Position numbers and translations under genes: made by a program. This document shows, piece by piece, positions 40,052-48,593 of a stretch of 59,028 nucleotides of DNA. The stretch spans positions 1-59,028 of the forward strand of contig JABDLI010000320.1 of the NCBI GenBank assembly GCA_013003065.1, given 5' to 3'. Every line of letters begins with the position of its first letter. The stretch's first letter is position 1. Below the pieces are notes generated by a model, which saw only the letters and a program-made list of their open reading frames with translations, searched no databases and was not told the origin of the DNA. The DNA comes from Phycisphaerales bacterium. GTDB taxonomy: Bacteria; Planctomycetota; Phycisphaerae; Phycisphaerales; SM1A02.

Positions 40052-41356
40052 ATGCCGACCTACCAGTACCAGAGCCTGACGACGGGCGGCGAGACTCGCA
40101 ACGGCGTGCTCGCAGCCGCCGACCGCGCTGACGCGGTGCGAAGGCTCGCCCAGCGGGGCGAGACGCCCACCACCCTCATCCAGGGTGACGCCTCGATCGC
40201 CCCGGCTCCGCAAGCCAAGAAGAAGACCCCCGCCCGCACCGGCGCAGCCGCCAAGAGTTCGACGTCCGGCCTCGCCGCGATGGAACGGCGTCTGGGTCTC
40301 GGCGGCAGCGACCGTCCGTCGATCAGCCGCTCGGAGCTCGCCAACCTCATCCGCGAGCTGGCGACGGCGCTCGAAGCCGGCCTCCCCCTCATGCAGTCGC
40401 TCAAGACCGTGCGGCGTCAGGCCCACGGCCGCGCGTTGCCGGTCATCCTCGATCATCTCATCGACCGCGTGGAAGCGGGCGATCCTCTCTACATGGCGGC
40501 CGAGGCCTACGGCCGCCCGTTCGACGACATGGTGCTCGGCATGCTCCGCGCCGCGGACGCCTCCGGCGACATGAGCGAGGTGCTGCACCAGCTCGCCGAT
40601 CTGCTCGAACGCTCCGTCGAGCTGCGCCGCGAGGTGATGGGCGCGACGTTCTATCCCGCGATCGTCGCGGCGCTGGTCGTCGTCAGCACGGTGGTGCTCG
40701 TCACCATCCTCGTGCCGCGGCTCATCGGGCCGATGGCGGGCGAAGCCGGGTTGCGGCTGCCCTGGCCGACGCAGACCGTCCTCGGCATCGCGAACTTCCT
40801 CCAGGCCTACTGGGCGCCGACGCTTCTCGGGATCGTGGGCATCGCCTTCGCGTGGTTCATGTGGTCGAGCGTGCCGGCGAACCGCGTCCGGATCGACCGC
40901 TTCAAGCTCCGCGCTCCGCTCCTCGGCCGCCTGCTCCGCGACGTGTCGGTGGCCCGCTTCACCCGCACCCTCGGCACGCTCTCCGCCGCCGGGCTGCCGA
41001 TCCTCGATGCGCTCAGGATCACTCGCCGGACGCTCGGCAATGCGGCGTTGATGGAGGCGATCGAAGCCGTGGAAGATCAGGTGACCGCCGGCAAGGCGCT
41101 CGCCGATCCCCTGGAACGCAGCGGCCTCTTTCCGCCGCTGCTCGTCCAGGTGGTGAGCCTCGGCGAACGCTCCGGCCGCCTCGACAAGATGCTCATGCAC
41201 GCTGCCACGGCGTTCGACCGGCAGGTCAACACGTCGATCAATCTGTTCACCAAGGCGTTGCCTCCGCTGCTGCTGATCGTCATGGCCGGCATCGGCGGCT
41301 TCGTCCTCGCGGCGATCCTGCTTCCGCTGCTGGAGCTTCAGAACCTCGTCCGCTGA
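40052..41356 (+). CDS. gspF: Type II secretion inner-membrane platform protein GspF
   Basis: A 434-residue protein with an N-terminal MPTYQYQSLTTGGETRNGVL, as in GspF/PilC. After a Lys/Ala/Thr-rich linker come two T2SSF domains. Characteristic blocks are LIRELATALEAGLPLMQSL and VMGATFYPAIVAALV in the first, with FTRTLGTLSAAGLPILDAL and VSLGERSGRLDKML in the second. Three membrane segments are visible (about 205-230, 250-270 and 405-430). It forms the membrane platform contacting GspE. It sits in standard E-F-G order. Confidence 0.93.
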   Translation: MPTYQYQSLTTGGETRNGVLAAADRADAVRRLAQRGETPTTLIQGDASIAPAPQAKKKTPARTGAAAKSSTSGLAAMERRLGLGGSDRPSISRSELANLIRELATALEAGLPLMQSLKTVRRQAHGRALPVILDHLIDRVEAGDPLYMAAEAYGRPFDDMVLGMLRAADASGDMSEVLHQLADLLERSVELRREVMGATFYPAIVAALVVVSTVVLVTILVPRLIGPMAGEAGLRLPWPTQTVLGIANFLQAYWAPTLLGIVGIAFAWFMWSSVPANRVRIDRFKLRAPLLGRLLRDVSVARFTRTLGTLSAAGLPILDALRITRRTLGNAALMEAIEAVEDQVTAGKALADPLERSGLFPPLLVQVVSLGERSGRLDKMLMHAATAFDRQVNTSINLFTKALPPLLLIVMAGIGGFVLAAILLPLLELQNLVR

Positions 41357-41398
41357 CTCGAGACCCCCGCGGCCGCGGCCGCGTCAGGAGATTGCCCG

Positions 41399-41830
41399 AT
41401 GTCCCGATCTACGACCGCCGCGCGACGCCAATGTCATCCGCGACGCGGACGCCGCGGCTTCACGCTGCTGGAGATCATCGTCGTCGTCACCATCATTGCG
41501 TTGCTCGCCACGCTCGTCGCGCCGAAGCTGCTCGGCAACATCGGCAAGGCCAAGCAACGCGCGGCGACCTCGGACGTCGCCAGCATCTACCAGCAGGTCA
41601 ACATCTGGATGGCCGACCACGGCATCAGCCGGCTGCCCGGCGACTTCCGTCTCGACACCCTCGCCCGCGGCGACGATCGCCTGCTCAACAGCGACGATCT
41701 GATCGACCCGTGGGACAACGCGTACGTTCTCGTCAACCCCGGCGAAGTCAACCCGGACTTCGACATCGTCTCCTACGGCGCCGACGGCGTGCCGGGCGGC
41801 GAGGGCGAGGACGCCGACGTCGTCAACTGA
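41399..41830 (+). CDS. gspG: Major pseudopilin GspG
   Basis: A 143-residue prepilin with a basic leader and a type IV peptidase site RRG/FTLLE (cleavage after Gly20, Glu at +5). The hydrophobic N-terminal helix (IIVVVTIIALLATLVAPKLLG) is followed by KAKQRAATSDVASIYQQV and DPWDNAYVLV, close to GspG of other bacteria. The calcium-site region near the end (GADGVPGGEGEDADV) is recognisable. GspG is the main subunit of the pseudopilus. The prepilin peptidase is not encoded in the window. The next gene starts two bases after this stop. Confidence 0.94.
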   Translation: MSRSTTAARRQCHPRRGRRGFTLLEIIVVVTIIALLATLVAPKLLGNIGKAKQRAATSDVASIYQQVNIWMADHGISRLPGDFRLDTLARGDDRLLNSDDLIDPWDNAYVLVNPGEVNPDFDIVSYGADGVPGGEGEDADVVN

Positions 41831-41831
41831 G

Positions 41832-42434
41832 ATGTTTGCCCCCGCGTCATCCTCGTCGCTCTCACCGGCTCGGCCCCGCCGCGGCTTTACGCTGCTCGAG
41901 GTGATGGTGGTCGGTGTGCTGCTGGCCGTCCTTGCCGCGATCGCGGTGCCGCGGCTGACCGGGAACACGCGTCGCAGCTTCGACCTGGCGGCGGATCAGG
42001 TCGCCGATCTCCTGCTCATGTACGCCCAACGCGACGCGTTCGGCGCAAAGCCGATCGGTCTGATGAAGAACGAGCGGGGCTGGCTGATGCTGGTGCAGCT
42101 CGACATCGACGCGTCCGACGAACGGTCGGGCGACTGGCGGATCGACCCGTTCGTCCCGCCCGTGAAGTTCCCGGACGAGGTGGATCTTTCGTCCGTCGTG
42201 GTCACCGCCGACGGACAGCGGCTCGACATCATCGGCCAGCCGCTGTCGCACACGCCGGGCGAAGATCGCCCGTCCGTGCAGGTGTTCATGCAATCCCGAG
42301 ATCGGGAGTACCAGACAACGATCGATCTCGCCCCCCACGCCCTCGCGCCGGTGCGTTCGGATCGACGAACGGGCACGCCGCGTCGTGTCGCGGTCGATCT
42401 CGATGCCGCCGGCCGCTCGCGGGAGGACTGGTGA
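41832..42434 (+). CDS. gspH: Minor pseudopilin GspH-like
   Basis: A 200-residue prepilin. The site RRG/FTLLE has cleavage after Gly18 and the normal Glu at +5, followed by VMVVGVLLAVLAAIAVPRL. The soluble domain begins LAADQVADLLLMYAQRDAFG, which fits the GspH/FimT pattern, and ends in a basic tail. Assigned to GspH by its position after gspG and before gspI. The stop overlaps the gspI start. Confidence 0.85.
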   Translation: MFAPASSSSLSPARPRRGFTLLEVMVVGVLLAVLAAIAVPRLTGNTRRSFDLAADQVADLLLMYAQRDAFGAKPIGLMKNERGWLMLVQLDIDASDERSGDWRIDPFVPPVKFPDEVDLSSVVVTADGQRLDIIGQPLSHTPGEDRPSVQVFMQSRDREYQTTIDLAPHALAPVRSDRRTGTPRRVAVDLDAAGRSREDW

Positions 42435-42919
42435 TGCGTCACCCCCGTCATCGACGGCCCGCCGCCCGCCGCGGTCTCGCGCTGATCGACGCCATCATCG
42501 GTGGCGTCATGCTCGGGATCGGTCTCTCGGTCATCCTCACCGTCTCCGGGCGCTCGCTCGCGCGGCAGACCGACGGCGAAAAACGCGTCGTCGCGTCGTG
42601 GCTGGCGGACGAGCTGTTGAGCATGGTGCTCGTGGAGGGCCCCGATCAGTATTCCCGTACGAACAACACCAGCGGCCGGTTCGGCGCGCCGTTCGACGAA
42701 TACGGCTACGACGTCGACATCGACAGCCTCGGCCGGGGAGCCCCCTACCGGGTCATGGCCACCGTCACCTGGAGCGAGCATCCCGCCGACGTGATCCAGG
42801 TCGAGAGCCTCATCGCCTTGCGGGTCGTGCGTCCGGAGGATCCGGAGCCGATACGCGAACCCTTCGAACCGGTCGATCGCGAAGAACGCTACTTCGAGGA
42901 TGAATTCGGTGACTCCTGA
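42434..42919 (+). CDS. gspI: Minor pseudopilin in the GspI position
   Basis: A 161-residue protein whose ATG overlaps the gspH stop by one base. The leader is short and basic and ends RRG, followed by LALIDAIIGGVMLGIGLSVIL. This looks like a prepilin peptidase site after Gly14, but with Leu at +1 and Asp19 at +5 in place of Phe and Glu. The soluble part is short and acidic at its end (EERYFEDEF). GspI is inferred from position, size and gene order more than from sequence. A gspJ start lies inside its last codons. Confidence 0.72.
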   Translation: MRHPRHRRPAARRGLALIDAIIGGVMLGIGLSVILTVSGRSLARQTDGEKRVVASWLADELLSMVLVEGPDQYSRTNNTSGRFGAPFDEYGYDVDIDSLGRGAPYRVMATVTWSEHPADVIQVESLIALRVVRPEDPEPIREPFEPVDREERYFEDEFGDS

Positions 42920-43916
42920 GGTGACCACTTCTCAGCGTCGTCAACGCACCCGGCTCGCCCGCGGCTTCACGCTCGTCGAGGTCATGGTCGCCGCGCTCAT
43001 CACGATCCTCGTGCTGGGAAGCATTTCCCTCAGCCTCGCGCGGATCGGCCGCGCCAAGAGCACGAGCAAGGAGCGTCTCGACACGTACCTCCGCGCCGAC
43101 GCCGCGCTGGCGGCGTTGCGTCGCGAGGTGGTGTCGGTGATGCGGGCCGACGATCTCTTCGTGACGCGGTTCCTGCTCTACGACGATGCGATCTCGACCC
43201 CGCTCGGCGACATGGATCGCGACGAGCTGCTGGTGTTCAACACCCGCCTGCGTCCGGTGCGCAACACCGACAACTTCAGCGGCGAGGGCATCGAGTACGA
43301 GACCCAGGTGCGGGTCGAGGAAGACGACGCCGGATCGGTGCTCTGGCAGCGTCGCGATCGCGTGCCCGACGAGTACCCGCTGGGAGGCGGCAAGGCCACC
43401 CCCCTGGTCGACGGCATTGTCGGGCTGATGATCGAGGCGTACGACGGACGCCAGTGGTCGGGTCGGTGGGACTCCGACGAGCAGGGACTTCCGCACGCCG
43501 TCCGCATCATGGTGACCGCGAGCGGTCACCGCGGCCCCGACGATCTCTACGACGCCCCCGTGGCGACGCTGCGAACCGTCGTGCCGATCGACCGCGTGCC
43601 GATCCCGCGCGACCACTTCGAGGCCGAAGAAGAAGCGCTGGCGGAGCTCGAGGAAGAGGAAGCCGCGGCCGAGGGTGACGGCGCGGCCGGCGCCGGCGGC
43701 GTCGGCGGCGCGAACGGACCGGACATCGGCCTCGATGGCGCCGGCGGTGGCGGGAGCGGCGGTATCCAGATCGATCGCGGCGGTGGTCGCGGCGGCAACC
43801 GGCGTGGCGGTTTCGACGGCAACGTCCCGCTTCCCCCCACGCCTCCCCCGCAAGGCGGCAACAACCGCACCCCCCGCACGGGCAGCCTCGTTCCTCCCGG
43901 CGCGAGGGACAACTGA
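42900..43916 (+). CDS. gspJ: Minor pseudopilin GspJ with Gly-rich extension
   Basis: The product has 338 residues. The prepilin site ARG/FTLVE has cleavage after Gly22, followed by VMVAALITILVLGSISLSLA. The central domain (about 50-235) is GspJ-like: TYLRADAALAALRREVVSV, DELLVFNTRLRP, VDGIVGLMIEAYDG and GLPHAVRIMVTASG. About 105 residues follow with an acidic helix, then Gly/Asn/Arg-rich low-complexity sequence ending in Pro repeats. Ordinary GspJ proteins are nearer 200 residues, so the tail is unusual. Overlaps gspI by 20 bases and gspK by one. Confidence 0.83.
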   Translation: MNSVTPEVTTSQRRQRTRLARGFTLVEVMVAALITILVLGSISLSLARIGRAKSTSKERLDTYLRADAALAALRREVVSVMRADDLFVTRFLLYDDAISTPLGDMDRDELLVFNTRLRPVRNTDNFSGEGIEYETQVRVEEDDAGSVLWQRRDRVPDEYPLGGGKATPLVDGIVGLMIEAYDGRQWSGRWDSDEQGLPHAVRIMVTASGHRGPDDLYDAPVATLRTVVPIDRVPIPRDHFEAEEEALAELEEEEAAAEGDGAAGAGGVGGANGPDIGLDGAGGGGSGGIQIDRGGGRGGNRRGGFDGNVPLPPTPPPQGGNNRTPRTGSLVPPGARDN

Positions 43917-45256
43917 TGACACGACGGATCCCCTCAACCCGGTCTCGCCGCGGCTCGGTCATCGTGATCGTCCTGTGGTGTATCTCCGTGGCGGCGATCG
44001 TGGTGAGCTCGCTCCAGCTCTTTGCGTACCGGCAGGCCACGCTCGGGCGTGACGTCCTCCACCGCACCCAGGCGCGATGGGCGGCCCGGTCGGGCGTGGA
44101 GGCGAGCATCGCGATGCTCGCATTGCACACCGAGCAGCCGATCCCCGACGACGCGTTCGCGCTCGTGCGTGACCTCGAGTACGTCTGGAGCGAGCAGCTG
44201 CTCGATGCGGCGTATGACGTTATCTACCACGCCGACGGTCGCGACTGGAAGGGCCCGCTCGACGAACACGCGAAGATGAACCTGAACGGCGCCCAGGGCG
44301 CGCAGTTCGGTCTGCTCGAAGACATCACGCCCGACGTGGTGTCGGCGCTCAGGGACTGGATCGACGAAGACAAGGACGCCGGTCTGCTCGGCGCCGAAGA
44401 GGACTACTACGAGAGCCTGACCAGCTCGTACAAGCCTCGCAACGGCGCCATGCGAAGCGTCGCCGAGATGGAGCTCGTCGCGGGCATCTGGGGCGACTTC
44501 GTCCGCGGTGAGGATTGGAACCTCAACAACCGGCTCGATCCGAACGAAGACGACGGTCTGCGCACGATGCCGGAAGACGAGCCCGACGGCGTCATGGAGC
44601 CGGGCTGGTCGGGGCGTCTGACGGTTCATTCGGTCCAAGGCGGCGCGACGTTGTCGGGGCTGCCGCGGATCGATCTCCGCCGGGCGGATCCCGAAGAAGT
44701 CGCGATGCGGTGTGGCCTGGAGCCCGAGCAGGCGGAGCTCGTCGTCGCGTTCGGCCGCCGAAGCAGCAACGAGCTCACGCAGCTCATCTCGACGCCCCTC
44801 ACCCGCATCAACTCGGACGGGAGCGCGAGCAGCAACGAGGTCAACGGCGACATCGAGGCCCTGACGGACGAGCAGCTGGCCTCCGTGCTGGCCGAGACCA
44901 TCAACTATCCGTTCTACGAGCGGCGACCGGGCCTGATTAACCTGAATACGGCCTCGCCGGAGCTGATCCGCGATCTCCTGGAAGCACAGGGGATCGACCC
45001 GGTGATCGCCGATGAGATCATCTACATGCGTGATTCGCGGGCCGAGGGGCTGATCAGCATCGTCGATCTCAACGACATCCCGGACATGCAACCTGCGTTA
45101 TTGGAACAGCTCGCCGGCCTTTTCACCACCATCAGCAACGTCTACACGATCAGCGCCCGGGGGCGATCCCAGGTTTCCGGGGCCGAGGTTGAAATCATCA
45201 CCGTGGTGGATCGTTCGGCTCTCCCCATACGCATCCTCGAGTACCGAGAGCAGTGA
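43916..45256 (+). CDS. gspK: Minor pseudopilin GspK
   Basis: A 446-residue protein with leader RRG/SVIVIVLWCISVAAIVV, cleavage after Gly13. It lacks Glu at +5, as is normal for GspK. The large domain has ARWAARSGVEASIAML, DEHAKMNLN (GspK usually has a D.xgKiNlN block) and two helix-hairpin-helix-like regions, including LINLNTASPELIRDLLEAQG. GspK caps the pseudopilus tip with GspI and GspJ. Its start overlaps the gspJ stop and its end overlaps the next gene by four bases. Confidence 0.9.
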   Translation: MTRRIPSTRSRRGSVIVIVLWCISVAAIVVSSLQLFAYRQATLGRDVLHRTQARWAARSGVEASIAMLALHTEQPIPDDAFALVRDLEYVWSEQLLDAAYDVIYHADGRDWKGPLDEHAKMNLNGAQGAQFGLLEDITPDVVSALRDWIDEDKDAGLLGAEEDYYESLTSSYKPRNGAMRSVAEMELVAGIWGDFVRGEDWNLNNRLDPNEDDGLRTMPEDEPDGVMEPGWSGRLTVHSVQGGATLSGLPRIDLRRADPEEVAMRCGLEPEQAELVVAFGRRSSNELTQLISTPLTRINSDGSASSNEVNGDIEALTDEQLASVLAETINYPFYERRPGLINLNTASPELIRDLLEAQGIDPVIADEIIYMRDSRAEGLISIVDLNDIPDMQPALLEQLAGLFTTISNVYTISARGRSQVSGAEVEIITVVDRSALPIRILEYREQ

Positions 45257-47181
45257 GCAAGACCAACTCCCAGTCCGAGAACAGCATCCTCGCCGTGGTC
45301 CACCGGACCGGCGGAAAGCTCCGTGTCGTGATCGCCAACGGCGCCACCGGCACGGCCACTGGAACCCCCGAGCTGCTGACCGCGGTCGAGTTCCCGGACG
45401 CGGACGGCGAAGCGCTCAACGCCGAGCTCCAGCGGCACGGCGTGAGCCGGGTCATCGGCGTGATTCCCGCCTCGAGCGTGATCTGCCGCACCTGCACGCT
45501 TCCGAGCGCCCAACCCGAGCAGCTCGAGCAGGCGTTGCGGCTTCAGGCCGAAGCGCATCTTCTCGGGCATGCGCCCGAGCACCGCACCGCGATGGCGGTG
45601 CTGCCGGAAGCACCGGGGGAGACCAGCCGTTCGGGCATCATCCTGTCGTGGCCGGAGTCCGCGCCCGCCCCGCCGACGGGGCTCGCCGCCGAACGCACCT
45701 TCACCCCGGACATCGCCGGACTCGCCGCGTTGCTGAACGGCCAGCGTCCCACCGATCCGATCATCTTCCTCGACCGCTCGAGCAGCGCGCTCGCCCTCAT
45801 CGTACCGCACGCGAACGGCGCGCTTCTCCGGGCGACCCGCGAGGAGCCGACGAGCGACGGCGCGTGGCGGCAGCAGGTCGGTCGCGTGCTCGCAGAGACC
45901 GCGCTCAACGGCGGCCACTCGCCCGGATACGCGAACGCGCTCCAGCAGAAATTCGGTGACGCGATCGGTCGCGTCGAGCCCAATGCCGCTGCGTTGCTCC
46001 TGCCCCCGGAGATCATCGACGCCGCCCGCACCCGCGTCAGCGGCACCCCCGCGGAACCAGCCTGGTGGTCGGACTACGGCGTGGCCGTCGGCGTGCTGCT
46101 CGCGGCCACCGGGCCCCTCGCCCGCCTCACCGGGATGCTCGACACGCCCTTCCAGGAGAAACCGTCGCGGCTGGATCGGCTCACGGCGAGCCTGTCCCAG
46201 CCCCGCACCGCGTTTCGGACCGCGGTGGTGTGTCTGCTCCTCTTTGCCGTCGCCCCGGTCGCCATCGCCGGATTGCGGGTGACCGTTCTCAAGCTGCGGC
46301 ATCCCGACCTCGGCCAGCACGTCGCGGCGCTCAACGATCGCAAGGTCGAGTTCGCGATGTATCACGCGCTCGAGCAGGAGTCGTGGTCGGCCACGAAGCT
46401 CCTCGCGGACATCGTCACGAACACGCCGATGGGCATCGATCTGGAGGCCATGCGGCTCCAGCGTTCGGACATGAGCTTCTCGATCAGCGGCCAGGCCCGC
46501 CCGCACGATGGCAAGAGCGCGACCGAGATCGTCTCCGCGCTCGAACGCAGCCTGCTCGACAGCCGACTGTTCAACTCGATCCAGCTCAACTGGGGTGACC
46601 GCAACGCCTACCAGCACTACCAGTTCGACCTCTCCGCCAAGATCGAGCGGCCGTTCTACCGCTCGCCGTACGACGTCGAGAACGACTTCGGCAAGTGGTC
46701 GTATGCCGATCGACGCGACAACATCCCGCCGGGAGCCGAACCCGACGCCGCGATGGCCGTCGAAGACGATCCCGCGGCGGACGTCACCGGCAGCGCGGAC
46801 CCCGCCCCGCCGGACGCGGCCATCGCGACCGCGGAGACGACACCCCCCGACGGCGATCCCACCGGTGAGTCGGACACGGGCGCGACCCGTCGCCCCGGCG
46901 GCTTCGATCGACCTCGCGTCGGCACCGGCTCGTCCTCCGGCGGCCCCGGCAGCCGGAGCAGCCTCACCGATCGCGATCAGACCGGGACCGCCGCGATCGG
47001 CATCCCGGAGCAGCTCAGCGAAGCGCAGATCGACTCGATGTCCATCGAAGATGTTCGCAAGCACCTCGTCGAGGTCTCCAAGGCGAGCGCCCGCGCCCGC
47101 AAGATGGGCGACACCGAGCTCCAGGACCGGCTCAAGGTCGAGCGTGACCTGCTGCTCAAGCGACTGCGAGGTGGCCTGTGA
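45253..47181 (+). CDS. gspL: GspL / PilM-PilN-like inner-membrane protein
   Basis: A 642-residue protein starting with GTG inside the gspK stop. Residues 10-290 look like the actin-like cytoplasmic domain of GspL/PilM (VIGVIPASSVICRTCTLPS, then QALRLQAEAHLLG). One membrane segment is at 322-342, followed by a periplasmic PilN-like domain (about 350-480) that includes LADIVTNTPMGIDLEAMRLQ. A ~100-residue disordered Asp/Pro/Thr/Gly region and a helical C-terminus (SIEDVRKHLVEVSKASARAR) follow, which ordinary GspL lacks. It should link GspE to the periplasmic parts. The family call rests on layout and position. Confidence 0.75.
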   Translation: MSKTNSQSENSILAVVHRTGGKLRVVIANGATGTATGTPELLTAVEFPDADGEALNAELQRHGVSRVIGVIPASSVICRTCTLPSAQPEQLEQALRLQAEAHLLGHAPEHRTAMAVLPEAPGETSRSGIILSWPESAPAPPTGLAAERTFTPDIAGLAALLNGQRPTDPIIFLDRSSSALALIVPHANGALLRATREEPTSDGAWRQQVGRVLAETALNGGHSPGYANALQQKFGDAIGRVEPNAAALLLPPEIIDAARTRVSGTPAEPAWWSDYGVAVGVLLAATGPLARLTGMLDTPFQEKPSRLDRLTASLSQPRTAFRTAVVCLLLFAVAPVAIAGLRVTVLKLRHPDLGQHVAALNDRKVEFAMYHALEQESWSATKLLADIVTNTPMGIDLEAMRLQRSDMSFSISGQARPHDGKSATEIVSALERSLLDSRLFNSIQLNWGDRNAYQHYQFDLSAKIERPFYRSPYDVENDFGKWSYADRRDNIPPGAEPDAAMAVEDDPAADVTGSADPAPPDAAIATAETTPPDGDPTGESDTGATRRPGGFDRPRVGTGSSSGGPGSRSSLTDRDQTGTAAIGIPEQLSEAQIDSMSIEDVRKHLVEVSKASARARKMGDTELQDRLKVERDLLLKRLRGGL

Positions 47182-47765
47182 GCGGGTTGGCCGATCGATT
47201 CCAGGAAATGCCCCGCGCCATCCGCTGGCTGCTGCTGGCGGTGGGCTTCGTCGTGCTCTTTCTCGCCTGGGACGCCTCGCTCGGTGAGCTCGTCCGCGAG
47301 TGGAACCGGGAGGCCGACAAGCTGGAGACGCAGGTGCGTGAGGTCAGCGGCAGCGCGCAGCTCGGCACGGAGCTCGAGGAGCTCGACGACGCGATCGTCG
47401 GCCTCGGGCCCGTCGCGCGACCGCGACGCGAGAACGACGCCCGCGCCGCCCTCAACCTCGCGGTGATCGAGGTGCTCAAGGAGTACCGCGTCAGCGAGGA
47501 CAACTTCGACCTCGGCGGTGGCGGTGATCAGCTCAAGGAAACGCTGACCCAGCGGCTCGTCGCGCCGGGCAACCGCGTCAAACGCATCACCGGCACGCTC
47601 ACTTTCGAGGCGTCACCGCAAGATGCGGTGGCGATCATCGCGGACTTCGAACGCCGCGACGACGTCGCCAGCGTGAGCTCGGTGCGGCTGACCAAGGGCA
47701 GCAACCGCAAGGTCAAGGTCAATCTCACGCTCGAAGCGTGGGCCGAGTCGAGCGGAAGGCGATGA
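47178..47765 (+). CDS. gspM: GspM / PilO-like inner-membrane protein
   Basis: The product has 195 residues, with a GTG start overlapping the previous stop by four bases. One membrane segment (IRWLLLAVGFVVLFLAW, about 15-31) is followed by a coiled segment (ELVREWNREADKLETQVREV). A ferredoxin-like periplasmic domain ends with TLTFEASPQDAVAIIADFER and KVKVNLTLEAW, typical of GspM/PilO. It should pair with the GspL-like protein. Sequence alone does not separate GspM from PilO. Confidence 0.78.
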   Translation: MSGLADRFQEMPRAIRWLLLAVGFVVLFLAWDASLGELVREWNREADKLETQVREVSGSAQLGTELEELDDAIVGLGPVARPRRENDARAALNLAVIEVLKEYRVSEDNFDLGGGGDQLKETLTQRLVAPGNRVKRITGTLTFEASPQDAVAIIADFERRDDVASVSSVRLTKGSNRKVKVNLTLEAWAESSGRR

Positions 47766-48559
47766 GCATGGCGACCGAACGACGAGCCAACCTGAACGGA
47801 CCGCTGACCTTGAGCGTGCTCTGTCTCGCGGCGGTCGGCCTGCTGCTCGGCATGACGCTGCCGCCGCTGGTGCGGGCGGCGTTCACGTCGGGTGAGCTGA
47901 ACGACGCGCTCGACAACCAGTTCGTGCAGCTCCTCGACGAGCACGAGAAGGAGCTGGAGACCTACCAGAGTCGGTTCAACGGACGCTCGATCTTCTTCGA
48001 GCCGCCGGTTCGTCGCGTGGAGCGGCCCGTCCGGCCGACGCCACCGTCGCGTACGACCGGCTCGACCCCGGCCCCGCCGCCCCCGGTGGTGGCGCCGCGC
48101 AAGCCGCAGTACAGCGGTCCGGCCGTCAAGGGCTTTGCCGGCGGCAAGGTCTGGTTCGCCGGTGATATGCGGATCGGGCTGGGCGAGAAGCAGAGCGGCC
48201 TCGAGGTGATCGAGGTGGATGCGCCGTGGAAGGTCGTCATCAAGTACGGGGGCTGGGAGTACGAGCTGCCGCTGTTCAACCGCAACGAAGAGCTGTTCGC
48301 GACACCCACGTCGACCGCCCGCGTCGACGGCCTGGAGGTGATCGAGGGGCCCACCAGCCGACCCGCCACCGACGACCCGTCGAGCGCCGACGGTCCCCGG
48401 GGCGACGACGAGACCGACGCCAACGAGGCGGGTGACGACACGAACAAGAAGAAGGACCCGGAATCGGTGCGTGGCACCCGCACCGCCGGCTCCGCGGACA
48501 CCCGCGGCGGCGACGCCGCCGAGCCGCGGCGACCGTCCACCGCCCGCAACGACGACTAG
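47762..48559 (+). CDS. Bitopic inner-membrane protein in the GspC/PilP slot
   Basis: The product has 265 residues from ATG at 47762, overlapping the gspM stop by four bases. One membrane segment (LSVLCLAAVGLLLGMTL, about 23-40) is followed by a helix and a Pro/Thr-rich linker. A small beta-rich domain (about 115-195) contains KVWFAGDMRIGLGEKQSGLE and WKVVIKYGGWEYELPLF. A charged, disordered C-terminal tail ends the protein. Position between gspM and gspD suggests it connects the inner membrane to the secretin, as GspC does, but the domain does not clearly match GspC or PilP. I leave it unnamed. Confidence 0.7.
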   Translation: MSMATERRANLNGPLTLSVLCLAAVGLLLGMTLPPLVRAAFTSGELNDALDNQFVQLLDEHEKELETYQSRFNGRSIFFEPPVRRVERPVRPTPPSRTTGSTPAPPPPVVAPRKPQYSGPAVKGFAGGKVWFAGDMRIGLGEKQSGLEVIEVDAPWKVVIKYGGWEYELPLFNRNEELFATPTSTARVDGLEVIEGPTSRPATDDPSSADGPRGDDETDANEAGDDTNKKKDPESVRGTRTAGSADTRGGDAAEPRRPSTARNDD

Positions 48560-48593
48560 CGATGCTTGATGCCACCGGGAGGGGCAAGCTCAG

